A stretch of DNA of 64,000 nucleotides from Eubacteriaceae bacterium (GCA_902362875.1 CABIYF010000001.1:109085-173084); one strand, 5' to 3'. Numbered from the stretch's first letter, positions 51,535 to 60,900 are shown. The notes: generated by a model from the letters alone, not told the origin. Made by a program: numbers and translations.

Positions 51535-52571
51535 ATGAAAAATAACGAAGGGAAAAACAGAATCAAATTATTTTATCAGGCAAGAAAATGGCTACAATCT
51601 TATTAATAATGATATTATGTGTGAGCAATATTTTTATTGTAAAAGTAAAAGCCCAAGAGAACAATAAAGAAGCGATAATTAATTTTACAAATAATTATTT
51701 TGCAAAGCGTATGGATATGTTATCAAAATTACAAATGGACGATTCAATAAAAAATTATTTATTAAATGATAATGATTATTATGAATTGGACACAGTAATT
51801 AAATATAGAAAATTACAAATAGGAGATTTGAGACTTAAGAAGGTAGATCAAAAAGTAGAAATTAATAATATTGATATAGATAATAACAAAGCTAAGGTTG
51901 AAGTACTTTTGGACGAAAAAATTTCATTTAATGATACACCAGATATTGTTTCAGAAGAAGTTAATGAGCATGATTTAACTCTGATTTATACAAATAATGA
52001 ATGGAAAATACAAGATGATGATTTTAATAGTGATTTTAAGGAGTTGTTTGCTGAACAGAGTTCTAATACAGCAAAAAAAGTTAGAAGTGTAAATAATAAT
52101 AAACTAGAAAGTGTACAGGAGCAGATTTTAAAAGAAACCCAAGAAGAGGTTTTAAATGAAAAAAATGAATTAGAAAAAATTAAATCAGAAAATGACAGCG
52201 AAGAAGAAAATGTAAAACAAGTTCAAACACGAGCAGCACAGTTTAAATTTAAAAAATATGATAGAGAAGCAGCTGCGACATATGCAAGAAAATATGCAAA
52301 AACACCTAATAAAAATTATCTATTTTATGGAAAACCAGATTATGATGATATAGATTATGCGGATTGTACTAATTTTACATCACAATGTTTATATGCAGGA
52401 GGTATAGTGGCTGATAAAGTAGGAGAATATCAATGGTACAAATTGAATTCAACTTGGAGAGGGGCAAACGAATTTTATAAATACTGGAATAATAATAAGG
52501 GATCTGGATCTACAAGGGGCTTAAAAGCATCAAAATCAAATAATATATGTAAAAATTTCAGGTTCTTATAA
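51535..52571 (+). pseudogene. Secreted amidase_6-domain protein, frameshifted and truncated
   Basis: The good ribosome site (TTGGAGGG) serves ATG 51535, whose frame stops after 23 codons. The main frame (327 aa) only has an ATG at 51588 inside an AAAA run; one extra A would join them into a sensible signal-anchor. The main frame has a hydrophobic export segment, a helical acidic middle and, from about residue 225, an amidase_6 domain with catalytic Cys in 'YADCTNFTSQCLYAGG'. It ends abruptly after 'GSGSTRGL', before the conserved His part. So two lesions suggest a dead cell-wall amidase. Confidence 0.65.
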
Positions 52572-52595
52572 ATAGCGAAAAATGAAAGGAAAAAT

Positions 52596-53336
52596 ATGAG
52601 AAAGAAAAGTATAATAAGTACAATTCTCTTTTTAGCCATTGCTTTTATAGGTTGCCAAAAAAATAATATACAACAGAGTAAGAATTACGAGAATAAGAGC
52701 GATGTTAAAATAGTAAAAAGAGAGAAACTAAAAAAATGCACAAAAACAGAATTTTATGATGGAATAGGAAAGGAGGATTGGAGAGAACTTTCTATTATAC
52801 AAGTAACAGATAAGAAAATAACAGCAACTATTAGTCATTATTTTCTGATATTAGGTCTTCAAAACGGAAATTATAAAATACAAAAAATTGTAGATTTATT
52901 ACCATATAAAATGGATTATTACTATTCTGAAGAATCTACAGAATTTTATCCATCAAAAAATGGAGAAAAATATTTGATTTATAATGAATATTATACGAAT
53001 AAAAAAAATGAAGGGGTTCATGCAAAAGATAATAAAAATTTGAAGAGTATTTTAATTGATTTTAATAAAGATCAGGTAAAATATTTAAAGGGAAATCAGT
53101 TTGAAACAATAAAAAAAGAGAATGGAATATCACAAAAATATTTGGCTAAAACGGTAAAAACACCTAAAAAATTAAAGAAATATGCTGACAAAAAAGGATA
53201 TGTAATTGGAGAATCTGTAAAATATAAAAAACGTACTTTATGTATAATGAAAAAAGCAAATGAAGAATCATTATTAAAAAGTAAAATTTATGAGTTAAAT
53301 AATGGAAAAATAAAACGTATTTTTCAATTTAACTAA
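52596..53336 (+). CDS. Lipoprotein of unknown function
   Basis: 246 aa; start follows AAAGGAAAA. Signal peptide with lipobox 'AFIGC', lipidated Cys19, then a Lys-rich soluble domain with alternating strands ('NGEKYLIYNEYYTNKK'). No family recognised. It lies 100 bases before the ABC transporter genes and may be a sensor or immunity lipoprotein for the same system; this is inferred from position. Confidence 0.65.
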   Translation: MRKKSIISTILFLAIAFIGCQKNNIQQSKNYENKSDVKIVKREKLKKCTKTEFYDGIGKEDWRELSIIQVTDKKITATISHYFLILGLQNGNYKIQKIVDLLPYKMDYYYSEESTEFYPSKNGEKYLIYNEYYTNKKNEGVHAKDNKNLKSILIDFNKDQVKYLKGNQFETIKKENGISQKYLAKTVKTPKKLKKYADKKGYVIGESVKYKKRTLCIMKKANEESLLKSKIYELNNGKIKRIFQFN

Positions 53337-53434
53337 AAACAGAAAATTCCAAGATATATATTGCTATTGAAAGATTAAGGGATTAATCAATGATTAATCC
53401 CTTAGAATTTTCTGAAAGAGAGGAAGTGGTAAAT

Positions 53435-54142
53435 ATGAGTTTTATCGAAATCAAGGGATTATCAAAAATCTTTTTACAAGGGAATCAAAAAATATATGGC
53501 ATTCGGAATGTAAATATATCAATTGAAAGAGGAACTTTTATGTCAGTGATAGGACGGAGCGGATCGGGGAAATCTACATTCTTAAATTTAGTAGGAGGAA
53601 TTGAAAATCCTACATCGGGAGAAGTATTTTTTGATGGAAAATCAATTCATCAATTCAAGGATAAAGAATTGACAAAGTTTCGAAATCAACATATTGGATA
53701 TGTATTTCAACAGTACCATTTATTAAAAGAATTAACAGTACTTGAAAATATCCGTTTACCACTGGATATAGGACGAAAAGCATATGATCATTCATATGAG
53801 GAAGAGCTTTTAGATTTACTGGGGTTAAAGGATAGAACAGATTTTTATCCAAGTCAATTATCAGGAGGTCAGCAGCAAAGAGTTGCAATAGCAAGAGCAT
53901 TAATAACAAGACCAGATCTTATACTTGCCGATGAACCAACAGGAAATTTAGATAAACAATCAGGAGATCAAATCATTCGTTTTATGAAAGAAACCAATCG
54001 CTTATTTGGACAGACGTATATAATCGTGACACATAATAAGGAGATTGCAGACTATACAGATCGGGAGATTACAATTGATGATGGAGAAATCATCAATGAT
54101 ATAGATTTATTGGATGTGAGGGAAAATGAGGTGATCAAATGA
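53435..54142 (+). CDS. ABC transporter ATPase (MacB/BceA type)
   Basis: 235 aa from ATG 53435 (GAGAGGAAG upstream). Walker A 'GRSGSGKST', Q-loop 'YVFQQYHLL', signature 'LSGGQQQRVAIARAL', Walker B 'LILADEPTGNLD' and switch 'IVTHN' are all present. This type energises FtsX-like permeases that export or remove peptides such as lantibiotics from the membrane. It overlaps the permease gene by four bases. Confidence 0.92.
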   Translation: MSFIEIKGLSKIFLQGNQKIYGIRNVNISIERGTFMSVIGRSGSGKSTFLNLVGGIENPTSGEVFFDGKSIHQFKDKELTKFRNQHIGYVFQQYHLLKELTVLENIRLPLDIGRKAYDHSYEEELLDLLGLKDRTDFYPSQLSGGQQQRVAIARALITRPDLILADEPTGNLDKQSGDQIIRFMKETNRLFGQTYIIVTHNKEIADYTDREITIDDGEIINDIDLLDVRENEVIK

Positions 54143-56745
54143 AAAATACTTCATGGGTATGGAAAGAAATACGCAGAGAAAAATCAGCAAAGATTGTATT
54201 ATTAGCAATTTCTTTTTCATTTCTTGTAACTATTCTAATGTTTATAGTTTCTGGAACATTTATAAAGAATGTACAAAAACAAACAGAAGATATCTATGGA
54301 TATTTTGATCATATCTTATATCATGCAGAACAAAATACAGATAATCTATCATTTTCACAGAAAAAAATTTCAAAAAAATATCAGCCATATGTAAAAAGAA
54401 TCGGGACAATCACATTATTTGATTATGAAGAAAATCAAAAAAATATTATTTTTGGATATGCTGATCAGAATGCAAAGACATTGGGAAATATTCATTTATT
54501 GAAGGGATCTTTTCCTAAGAAGGAAAAAGATATTGTAGTTTGTAACTCATTAGCTTATGCAAAGCATTGGAATAACAAAGTAGGAAAATCTATTGAAATC
54601 TTGGGACAGAAATATTACCTTTCTGGAATTATAAATGATTACTCTGTAGCATGGAATCATCCAAAGGATGAAGCTGGAATATTTCCAACAATTCTAGTCA
54701 GTAAATCGAATACTTCTTTACAAAATAAGAAATTAGTAAATACAAGACATTTATTGATAGAAAACGAAAAAAATTTTCAAGAAAAGATCTATCAAAAGCA
54801 TAAAAATTTAATATCAAATGAAAATAAAAAAACACAAGATACAAGTGGAAGATATGAAATACCAACATTTTTGATTGTATTAATGATTGGTTGTGAAGTT
54901 TTGCTGGATTTATATGTTTTTTCATATTATTTAGAAGCAATGAGAGAAAAATTATCCATATTAAGATGTCTTGGAATGACCAAGATGGATTGCTTTGTAT
55001 ATATAGGAAAGAAAGTAATCGTATTATTTGCGCTAGGAGAAATATTAGGAAGCCTGATTGGAACAGCAGGGGCAAAATTTATTTTATGGATTTTTTCAAA
55101 GGTAACAGGAACAGTATTAGTTTTAAGCATAATAAGTAAATATTATATATTCAGCTTTGGGTTTGTAGCAATTGCTGCAATTGTAGCGTGGGTATTTATG
55201 ATAAGAAAAATTAGATATTTATCACCGATGGAATTGTTTCGAAAATCAGATCAAAAGATAAAATTTAGAAGTAAACCAAAGAAAGTCAAAAAAATGACAA
55301 TAATTCAATTGTCTATTCGATATTTTAAGGTGCGTATTCGAAAATTAGTTATGATTGTTTTAATGATCGCAGTTACAATCACGTTATTTTTATCAGTTAA
55401 TCTATATGTTACACAATATCAGGCACAGTTTGGAGCGGTTGATGGGAAAATGTCAGAGGATTATGATTATGAATTTCTTACGAATCAAGAATTGACAGAT
55501 ACTGCTTACACGGATAAAAAAGGAAGTCAAATAAAACTTTATGCAGTTCCAAACGAAGATTCAATTTTCCATCTTCCAGATTATACAAAAATTGTATCAG
55601 ATAAACTGATCAATAATATGAGAAAAAATAAAGATATTAAGTCAGTGAAATCATATTTAGAAGTTAATGATCTGTATTTATTAAATGCGCCAGAGGAATC
55701 AGAAAATCCATATGTTTCAACATATATGAATGATCGAATATTAGATGATTGTATCGCAAAACAGTTTTCAATCTCAAATAATACCAGAGGAATTCAATTT
55801 TTTGGTTTTTCAAAATCAGAGTTGGAAAAGATGAAACAATCACTGTCAGATGGAGCAATTCATATGGATAAAATATTATCAGGAGAAGAAGTACTGCTTA
55901 TGGTTCCTTCTTATGAGGTGGAGGAAGATGGTGATGGAGGTATGATGCAGACATTTCTTTCAAAGGGTCAGTATCAAGGAAAAAAGAATCAATATAAGGA
56001 TCAGAAGTATTCGGTAGGAGATACCTTAGATTTCGTGCAGATTACATCAAAGGATAGCCGATTAAAAGGATATATTAATGAGCAACAGGCAAAGTCTAAT
56101 TTAAAATGTACAAAATATCAGGTTAAGATAGGTGGAATTATTAGACAAAGGATTAATTGGTTTACAAATTCGGTTCAACCACCGACAGCATATACGATCA
56201 TAGGGTTAAATCAAACAATTCATAATATGAAAATATTGCCTACAAGTTCTCGTATACAGATTTTTTTGAAAAAATCAACTTCATATGAACAATTTGATTC
56301 GCAGATTCAAGAATATCAGAAGCACTTGACAGGTTTTGACTATGATAATCATGCAGCAAAAATGAAAGAATATCGACAGTTTTTGATGTTTATACAAGCA
56401 TTAGGAATGACTTTGATTACGTTAACTGCAGTTGTAACAATGGTAATTATTTTGATAGAAGAAAGAGTTTACATGATGGAAAAGCAAGAAAGTTACCAAT
56501 TGTTGCATATATTAGGAATGCCTTATGGAAAAATAGGAGGAGTTATATTCTTACAATCTGTTTATAGTGGAATGATAGGAATTTTATTGAGCATCCCATT
56601 GAGCTATGCAGTGATACAGGCAGTATTTGGTGGAATTACGGGGATAAAAGAATATTTTCATTTAGAATGGGCTATAGAATCTTATGCAGTATTGCTTTTG
56701 CTCTATGTAATTTCAGCAATGTTGTCAGTAAAGAAATTGGAGTAG
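54139..56745 (+). CDS. FtsX-like ABC permease
   Basis: 868 aa. One N-terminal span (about 18-40), an extracellular domain, three spans about 245-355 (first FtsX domain), a further span near 405 and a large extracellular domain, then three spans about 755-860 (second FtsX domain). It pairs with the ATPase upstream. Such pairs give resistance to or export antimicrobial peptides. The ATG overlaps the ATPase stop. No two-component system lies next to it. Confidence 0.87.
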   Translation: MKNTSWVWKEIRREKSAKIVLLAISFSFLVTILMFIVSGTFIKNVQKQTEDIYGYFDHILYHAEQNTDNLSFSQKKISKKYQPYVKRIGTITLFDYEENQKNIIFGYADQNAKTLGNIHLLKGSFPKKEKDIVVCNSLAYAKHWNNKVGKSIEILGQKYYLSGIINDYSVAWNHPKDEAGIFPTILVSKSNTSLQNKKLVNTRHLLIENEKNFQEKIYQKHKNLISNENKKTQDTSGRYEIPTFLIVLMIGCEVLLDLYVFSYYLEAMREKLSILRCLGMTKMDCFVYIGKKVIVLFALGEILGSLIGTAGAKFILWIFSKVTGTVLVLSIISKYYIFSFGFVAIAAIVAWVFMIRKIRYLSPMELFRKSDQKIKFRSKPKKVKKMTIIQLSIRYFKVRIRKLVMIVLMIAVTITLFLSVNLYVTQYQAQFGAVDGKMSEDYDYEFLTNQELTDTAYTDKKGSQIKLYAVPNEDSIFHLPDYTKIVSDKLINNMRKNKDIKSVKSYLEVNDLYLLNAPEESENPYVSTYMNDRILDDCIAKQFSISNNTRGIQFFGFSKSELEKMKQSLSDGAIHMDKILSGEEVLLMVPSYEVEEDGDGGMMQTFLSKGQYQGKKNQYKDQKYSVGDTLDFVQITSKDSRLKGYINEQQAKSNLKCTKYQVKIGGIIRQRINWFTNSVQPPTAYTIIGLNQTIHNMKILPTSSRIQIFLKKSTSYEQFDSQIQEYQKHLTGFDYDNHAAKMKEYRQFLMFIQALGMTLITLTAVVTMVIILIEERVYMMEKQESYQLLHILGMPYGKIGGVIFLQSVYSGMIGILLSIPLSYAVIQAVFGGITGIKEYFHLEWAIESYAVLLLLYVISAMLSVKKLE

Positions 56746-56754
56746 GTGTCTAAG

Positions 56755-56986
56755 TAAAATAATATAAGGATTGTAACAGCTAAAACAGATGTTGCAAAAG
56801 GCTCTGGGTCTGTAAGTGCAAGTGGAAAAGGAACACAAACAGGGCAAAAAAGTATAGTATGTATGCAAAATTAAAAAAAGGTTCTCAATATAAAGCTTAT
56901 TTTTCGGGAATTGCATCTACATATGATAATAAACAAACATTTATGGTTGCACAGGATGCACATATAACTTTTACATATAGATAGGA
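56755..56986 (+). pseudogene. 3' remnant of a secreted-protein gene
   Basis: Two consecutive frames give protein-like text: Ser/Gly/Thr-rich residues ('TDVAKGSGSVSASGKGT') ending in a stop, then from 56859 'KLKKGSQYKAYFSGIAS' and 'QDAHITFTYR' ending at 56986. Together they look like the tail of an exported protein disrupted by a frameshift. No start or signal peptide remains. Confidence 0.4.
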
Positions 56987-56992
56987 AATGAT

Positions 56993-57424
56993 ATGGAGAT
57001 ATTATGTAGTTTGGATAACATACAATTTCCAATTACAAAGTATGAAATCAAAAATAAAGAAATTAAATTGGAAATTTTATTTGATACTAATAAATATAAG
57101 GGAGTATTTGAGCAATTAGAGATAAAATGTATACCATTACTTTTTGATAAGTATAAAGATACGATTTTACAATTGAAAATATATTCAGATATTTATCAAG
57201 TTAAATGCAAAGATTGTGAATTTTTTAGACCGAATATTCACACGGATTTAGAAAAATATCGGAAACATCTTTTTAATATTTATTCAAAAATTATGAACGA
57301 TCCGAGTTGGATAGTTGCGCAGCATATGAAAGGGTTTGAGAATTTACATTTAGATGATGCAGATAAGAAAAAAGATATTGTTAATGTGAGTGGAACTATC
57401 ATTTTTGAAATTGTGAATAAATAA
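56993..57424 (+). CDS. Uncharacterised protein, 143 aa
   Basis: ATG follows TAGGAAATGAT. Soluble, beta-rich N-terminus and helical C-terminus, with a Cys pair in 'KCKDCEFF' near residues 70-77. No family recognised. A/T-rich like the element around it. It could be an immunity-type protein given the toxin-rich neighbourhood, but nothing shows that. Confidence 0.45.
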   Translation: MEILCSLDNIQFPITKYEIKNKEIKLEILFDTNKYKGVFEQLEIKCIPLLFDKYKDTILQLKIYSDIYQVKCKDCEFFRPNIHTDLEKYRKHLFNIYSKIMNDPSWIVAQHMKGFENLHLDDADKKKDIVNVSGTIIFEIVNK

Positions 57425-57490
57425 AATAGTATTTCATTAAAAAATGGGACAATCTGAAACATTTCTTATGATAAACTTACAATTGTAAAA

Positions 57491-57533
57491 CAAGGCAAAA
57501 AAGCATGTCGTATAGCAGACGTGCTTTTTTGTA
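57491..57533 (+). terminator. Terminator
   Basis: AAAAAAGCA-GTC pairs with GAC-TGCTTTTTT across about eight bases, with the T-run as the stem's 3' arm. Confidence 0.7.
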
Positions 57534-57559
57534 CCATTTTTTGAAAGAGGGATGGCTAT

Positions 57560-57874
57560 GTGAATTCATTAGAAGCGATAGAAAAATTAAGAATAGGACA
57601 TGAACAAGAAGCGCAACAGTGTATAGAGATATTCCGTTCTTTTTGTCAATGGTATCAAAGCCAATATAACTTTGAACAGATTGAATCCACTTTTTGGAAT
57701 GCATGTATATATTTGATTGAGAAGCAAAAATGTAGAATAGATGAAAAATTCAGTGAAGCATTGCTACAACTATTGGTGTTGTTCCAATCTTTCAGGATAA
57801 ATCACAGATTAAAGCGTTATACAAAGATTCTGCAGGGACTTTACTGGCGAACTGCGATACCTTATTATTTTTAG
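57560..57874 (+). CDS. Chimeric ORF: small helical protein joined out of frame to a coupling-protein remnant
   Basis: 104 aa from GTG 57560 (AAAGAGGGATGG upstream). Residues 1 to about 73 are a helical, Cys/Gln-rich sequence ('IEKLRIGHEQEAQQC'). The last 30 residues are an out-of-frame reading of the VirD4-like gene described next. So a deletion near 57775 removed the end of this gene and the front of the coupling-protein gene. The native function is not recognised. Confidence 0.5.
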   Translation: MNSLEAIEKLRIGHEQEAQQCIEIFRSFCQWYQSQYNFEQIESTFWNACIYLIEKQKCRIDEKFSEALLQLLVLFQSFRINHRLKRYTKILQGLYWRTAIPYYF

Positions 57875-58401
57875 GCGGTACTGATCCGGAAGTGAAAAAA
57901 TTTATTTCAGAATCCTTGGGAAAACAGACAATCTGGAAGAAAAGCAGCAGTGTGACCAGAGGAAAATCAGGGTCCAGCTCTCAAAGTGAAGACAGAATAG
58001 GCAGGGAATTGATGACACCCGATGAAGTTGGACGTATGGATAATAAAGAATGTATTGTAATGATCCGAGGTGAATATCCGATCAAAGAAAAAAAACTGGA
58101 TGCTACAAAACATAAAAGAGCCCAGCAGTCAGGTTTGTTTGGAAAACCATATTTTCATAGGAAATCCCAATCGATCCAATGGAAAGATGTTTCAGAAATT
58201 TTGGCAAAAACACAATTCAAAAAGACGTACATGGATGTGATCGTTAAAGCTGTGGAAGCAGAGATTCCAGAGAAGATTGTAAAATCTTATATCTGGGATG
58301 CAATGAACGAAGAAGAAAAAGAACAAGGGGATAATAAATTAAGGGATTTGGATGGAAATGGGATAAAAAATGACAATGTACCACAAAAAGGAGTGCAATA
58401 A
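57780..58401 (+). pseudogene. 3' fragment of a VirD4/TraG-type coupling-protein gene
   Basis: From about 57780, before any start codon, the frame reads 'VPIFQDKSQIKALY', then 'NCDTLLFLGGTDPEVKKFI', and further on 'RIGRELMTPDEVGRMDNKECIVMIRG' region near 58000-58075. This is the C-terminal part of type IV coupling proteins, in which this Gly-Gly block precedes the last helices. The Walker motifs are missing, so the ATPase is dead. It confirms a decayed conjugative element. Confidence 0.75.
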
Positions 58402-58421
58402 GAATATAAGAGAATACAAGA

Positions 58422-58450
58422 CCTGAAGATCAAGTCTGTATTCTCTATAT
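58422..58450 (+). terminator. Probable terminator
   Basis: GAATACAAGAC pairs with GTCTGTATTC with one bulged base around CTGAAGATCAA, followed by TCTAT. Confidence 0.5.
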
Positions 58451-58488
58451 AGCAATTAGTATGAAGGTGTAATTATCCAATTTTACTA

Positions 58489-58853
58489 TTAATATAATTT
58501 TCCAGATTTATTACAACTAAGAGTAACAGTTCTTGTAATTGTTTGAAGATATACATCTTTTTTATACTGCTTGAACGATGCAGTTGCCTTAGCTGATGAG
58601 CCAGATGTATATGCTTTTTTCTCTGAAAGTTTCCAGTTGCTTGCAGGACAAGTTGTAGAAATTTCAGATTTAGTACATTCTAGTGATGAACAATCTGTTG
58701 AATCATCAATCAAAACAGATTTGATATAACTACCATCTGAAAAAGTTTCTATAATAGAATATTCGTTAGAATCCATTGATTCAGAAGCGTAAATATTAGT
58801 ATTTAAGCTTAACATAAGTAAAATGCTAAAAAATAAAATTGTGATTTTTTCAT
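58489..58853 (-). pseudogene. Small secreted protein with a poly-A frameshift in its signal peptide
   Basis: The ribosome site AAAGAGGAG serves an ATG at 58853, followed by six A residues (58845-58850 on the plus-strand numbering). That frame stops after 14 codons. Adding one A there gives a proper signal peptide ('KKITILFFSILLMLSLN' type) running into the long frame, which otherwise has only an internal ATG at 58815 giving 108 aa. The mature part has four Cys and Ser/Thr-rich strands. It could be slippage-controlled, a true pseudogene, or a sequencing error. Confidence 0.55.
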
Positions 58854-58871
58854 AATAAACTCCTCTTTGCT

Positions 58872-59180
58872 TTACTTTGTTTCTTCAATTGTTCCTTGTT
58901 TTTCATATATTATTTGTTGATCTTTAATTAAATTTAGAGCCTGATATGTTGTATAACTTTGATAAAAAAAGTAAACTAAAAATAAAATTGCAATAAAAAG
59001 TAAAAACTTTTTAACTTTTTTTGCCAGGTCAATTTTACTTAATAAATAATCATCCTCTATATTATTATAGTATTCCATAACAACTTCACGAGGTGATCCG
59101 AATTGCTTAACTAGTTCATTATAGCTTATATCAGGAAATAAACTTTTGCATTGTTGTATGTATTTATTTGCTATTGTCAT
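58872..59180 (-). CDS. Single-span membrane protein, 102 aa (DUF1700/HAAS-like)
   Basis: ATG at 59180 is preferred over GTG at 59189 because AAGGAGAGG lies ten bases before it. The N-terminal half is helical with 'NELVKQFGSPREVVMEYY', the HAAS/DUF1700-like motif of proteins that sense or anchor beside PadR regulators. One span lies at about residues 60-80. It is 15 bases after the padR gene. Confidence 0.65.
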   Translation of the reverse strand: MTIANKYIQQCKSLFPDISYNELVKQFGSPREVVMEYYNNIEDDYLLSKIDLAKKVKKFLLFIAILFLVYFFYQSYTTYQALNLIKDQQIIYEKQGTIEETK

Positions 59181-59204
59181 AATATGCACCTCTCCTTATT
59201 GTTT

Positions 59205-59528
59205 TTACTTCCTTGGCCCTAAGACAGCTTGAATAGCATCAATCATTTGATAATAATCATGTGTTAACTGAGAAAGATATTCTTTTCCAGCAGGCTCTAA
59301 ATGATAGTAAACTCTGGTTTGGCGTTTTCCAACCTTGACTTGTCGATTAGAGATGTAACCTTTGTCTTGTAATTTATAAAGAATTGGATACATGGTACCT
59401 TCTGCGATTTTGATTTGTCCGTTTGTAATATCCTGTATAGATTGTGTTAGCTGATATCCATAACAGTCTTCTTGTTCTAGAACTTTCAAAAATAACATTT
59501 CGATTTTATAAAAACTTTTCTTTGCCAT
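59205..59528 (-). CDS. PadR-family transcriptional regulator
   Basis: 107 aa from ATG 59528 (GATGGAGAAA upstream). Winged helix with 'EQEDCYGYQLTQSIQDI', 'IAEGTMYPILYKLQDKGYIS' and 'RVYYHLEPAGKEYL', all diagnostic of PadR. These are repressors, often of membrane-stress or efflux genes, commonly paired with a small HAAS-type membrane protein as here. Its target may be this operon or the ABC exporter at 53435. Confidence 0.92.
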   Translation of the reverse strand: MAKKSFYKIEMLFLKVLEQEDCYGYQLTQSIQDITNGQIKIAEGTMYPILYKLQDKGYISNRQVKVGKRQTRVYYHLEPAGKEYLSQLTHDYYQMIDAIQAVLGPRK

Positions 59529-59622
59529 TATTTTCTCCATCATTTAATAAAAATTTTTATATACATAATTATAACACTATGTATATAGAAAACAATACAT
59601 AGAAATAAATAGCAATATTGAT

Positions 59623-60441
59623 TTATAAGCTTAAAGAAGTTCGATATTGCAAAGGAGAACGCTGATACATTTTTTTGAAAGCCTTTGAATAATAATTGGG
59701 GTCTGAAAATCCACATTGAATCGCAATCTCCTTAATCGAAAGATTTGGATTTTTTAACAATTCACAAGATTCTTTTAAACGTAATTCAAGCAGATAATGA
59801 TGAATCGTGACGTGATAACGTGTTTTAAAATGGTTAATTAAAGTTCCACGACTACAGGAAAAATGTTTACAAAGCGATTCTATGGAAAGTCCCTGGGAAT
59901 TAAAATTTTTATGAAGATATCTTTTAATTTCCTGGGCTAAATTCTCATTTTTTCTTTGAACCTGATTGGTAAGGGACAAATATTTGGCACAGGTATCAGA
60001 AACTTGGGCAAAAGCAATGATCTGTTCTTTGGAATGTACAGAAATTTTAGAAACAGTATCATATAATTCTTCTTTATTCTCAAAAAAAGGAGAGGCAGTT
60101 TCAATAACCTGAGCATGGTGAATCGGAGATTTCGTTATCGTCTGTCCAAGCATCAGGTATCCAGTAAGACTTCCGTAAGAGTATAACGGCATGATTCCTT
60201 CATACAAATGAAAATGACATTGATAAATATAGATTTTCTCTTCACGTTTTACATGTTCGATTGCCAGTTGGTCACTGGCAGTGCAATGGGCAAGAGCTTC
60301 TGGATTTTTTGACAATGCATAACAAAAGGGGCATTTTTGGTGAGGGTAAGAAGCCAGCAGGTTTCCATTGATGTCAAAAAGTGACATATTTAAGCCAGAT
60401 ATTAAATATAAACTTTTCAATAATGATTCAAGATTTTCCAT
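59623..60441 (-). CDS. AraC-family regulator with PocR sensory domain
   Basis: 272 aa from ATG 60441 (CTTGGAGGATT upstream). Residues about 1-155 are a PocR ligand domain ('HQKCPFCYALSKNPEALAHC' region near residues 35-55, with conserved Cys and His). Residues about 175-272 are two AraC helix-turn-helices ('CKHFSCSRGTLINHFK', 'IAIQCGFSDPNYYSKAFKKM'). PocR domains respond to small hydrocarbon derivatives or folates. It diverges from the PTS regulator downstream, but the controlled genes are not evident. Confidence 0.88.
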   Translation of the reverse strand: MENLESLLKSLYLISGLNMSLFDINGNLLASYPHQKCPFCYALSKNPEALAHCTASDQLAIEHVKREEKIYIYQCHFHLYEGIMPLYSYGSLTGYLMLGQTITKSPIHHAQVIETASPFFENKEELYDTVSKISVHSKEQIIAFAQVSDTCAKYLSLTNQVQRKNENLAQEIKRYLHKNFNSQGLSIESLCKHFSCSRGTLINHFKTRYHVTIHHYLLELRLKESCELLKNPNLSIKEIAIQCGFSDPNYYSKAFKKMYQRSPLQYRTSLSL

Positions 60442-60593
60442 GATAATCCTCCAAGGTAAAAATTTCAAATATAAATTGTATTTTATTACCTATTATTATA
60501 CGATATTCTCTTTTGATTTTAAATGTATAAATTATAATACAATTATAAGGGAAAAATATATTGATATAAAAAGATCCTAACCGATAAGAAAAT

Positions 60594-60687
60594 AAAAATC
60601 TCTGATGTATAAAGGACGGTATGATTTTTGATCGTAGTAAAATGATCTTGGAAATCATCGGATCAAAGAATGCATTGGAGATTTTTT
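60594..60687 (+). other. Nested hairpin / possible structured RNA
   Basis: A 17-base-pair outer stem with three G-U pairs (60594-60610 with 60670-60686) encloses a one-sided bulge of about 14 bases (60611-60624). A second stem TTTGATC/GATCAAA follows (60627-60633 with 60661-60667), and an inner hairpin ATGAT/ATCAT (60642-60658). The 3' arm ends in six T. No known family recognised. Confidence 0.5.
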
Positions 60688-60772
60688 ATACCTTTAAATA
60701 TAATGACTAACATAAATATATGTATACAGTCCCTAAAACATTAAAAAATAATAATAAATTAAAAAACAAAAA

Positions 60773-60900
60773 TGTGTATATTTCTGGATGAAACTAACAA
60801 AAACAGTTATACACATATAGAAAAAGGCAATAATGTATAGCCAAAAGCATGGAGATAACCTATACACATACAGAAAAAGCTTTAATGTGTATAACAAATA
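60773..60900. repeat. Operator-like direct and inverted repeats before the PTS regulator
   Basis: TATACACATA-AGAAAAAG occurs at 60808-60826 and 60861-60879, 53 bases apart. Each copy is followed by an inverted partner: ATGTATA near 60833, and ATGTGTATA at 60885-60893, the latter a perfect nine-base match to TATACACAT. Another TGTGTATA lies at 60773-60780. They are probably binding sites for a dimeric regulator, possibly the LevR-like protein itself. Confidence 0.6.

Larger units (their letters stand above)
46700..58401. mobile_element. Degraded mobilizable/conjugative element
   Basis: This A/T-rich stretch carries ParA, DUF3970, a MOBP relaxase and the 3' part of a VirD4-type coupling protein, which are conjugation genes, plus cargo (toxin-like protein, amidase, lipoprotein, ABC exporter). 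Several genes are truncated or frameshifted and no integrase, replication gene or complete type IV secretion system is seen. The left edge is inferred from the nhaC break; the right edge is uncertain. Confidence 0.65.
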
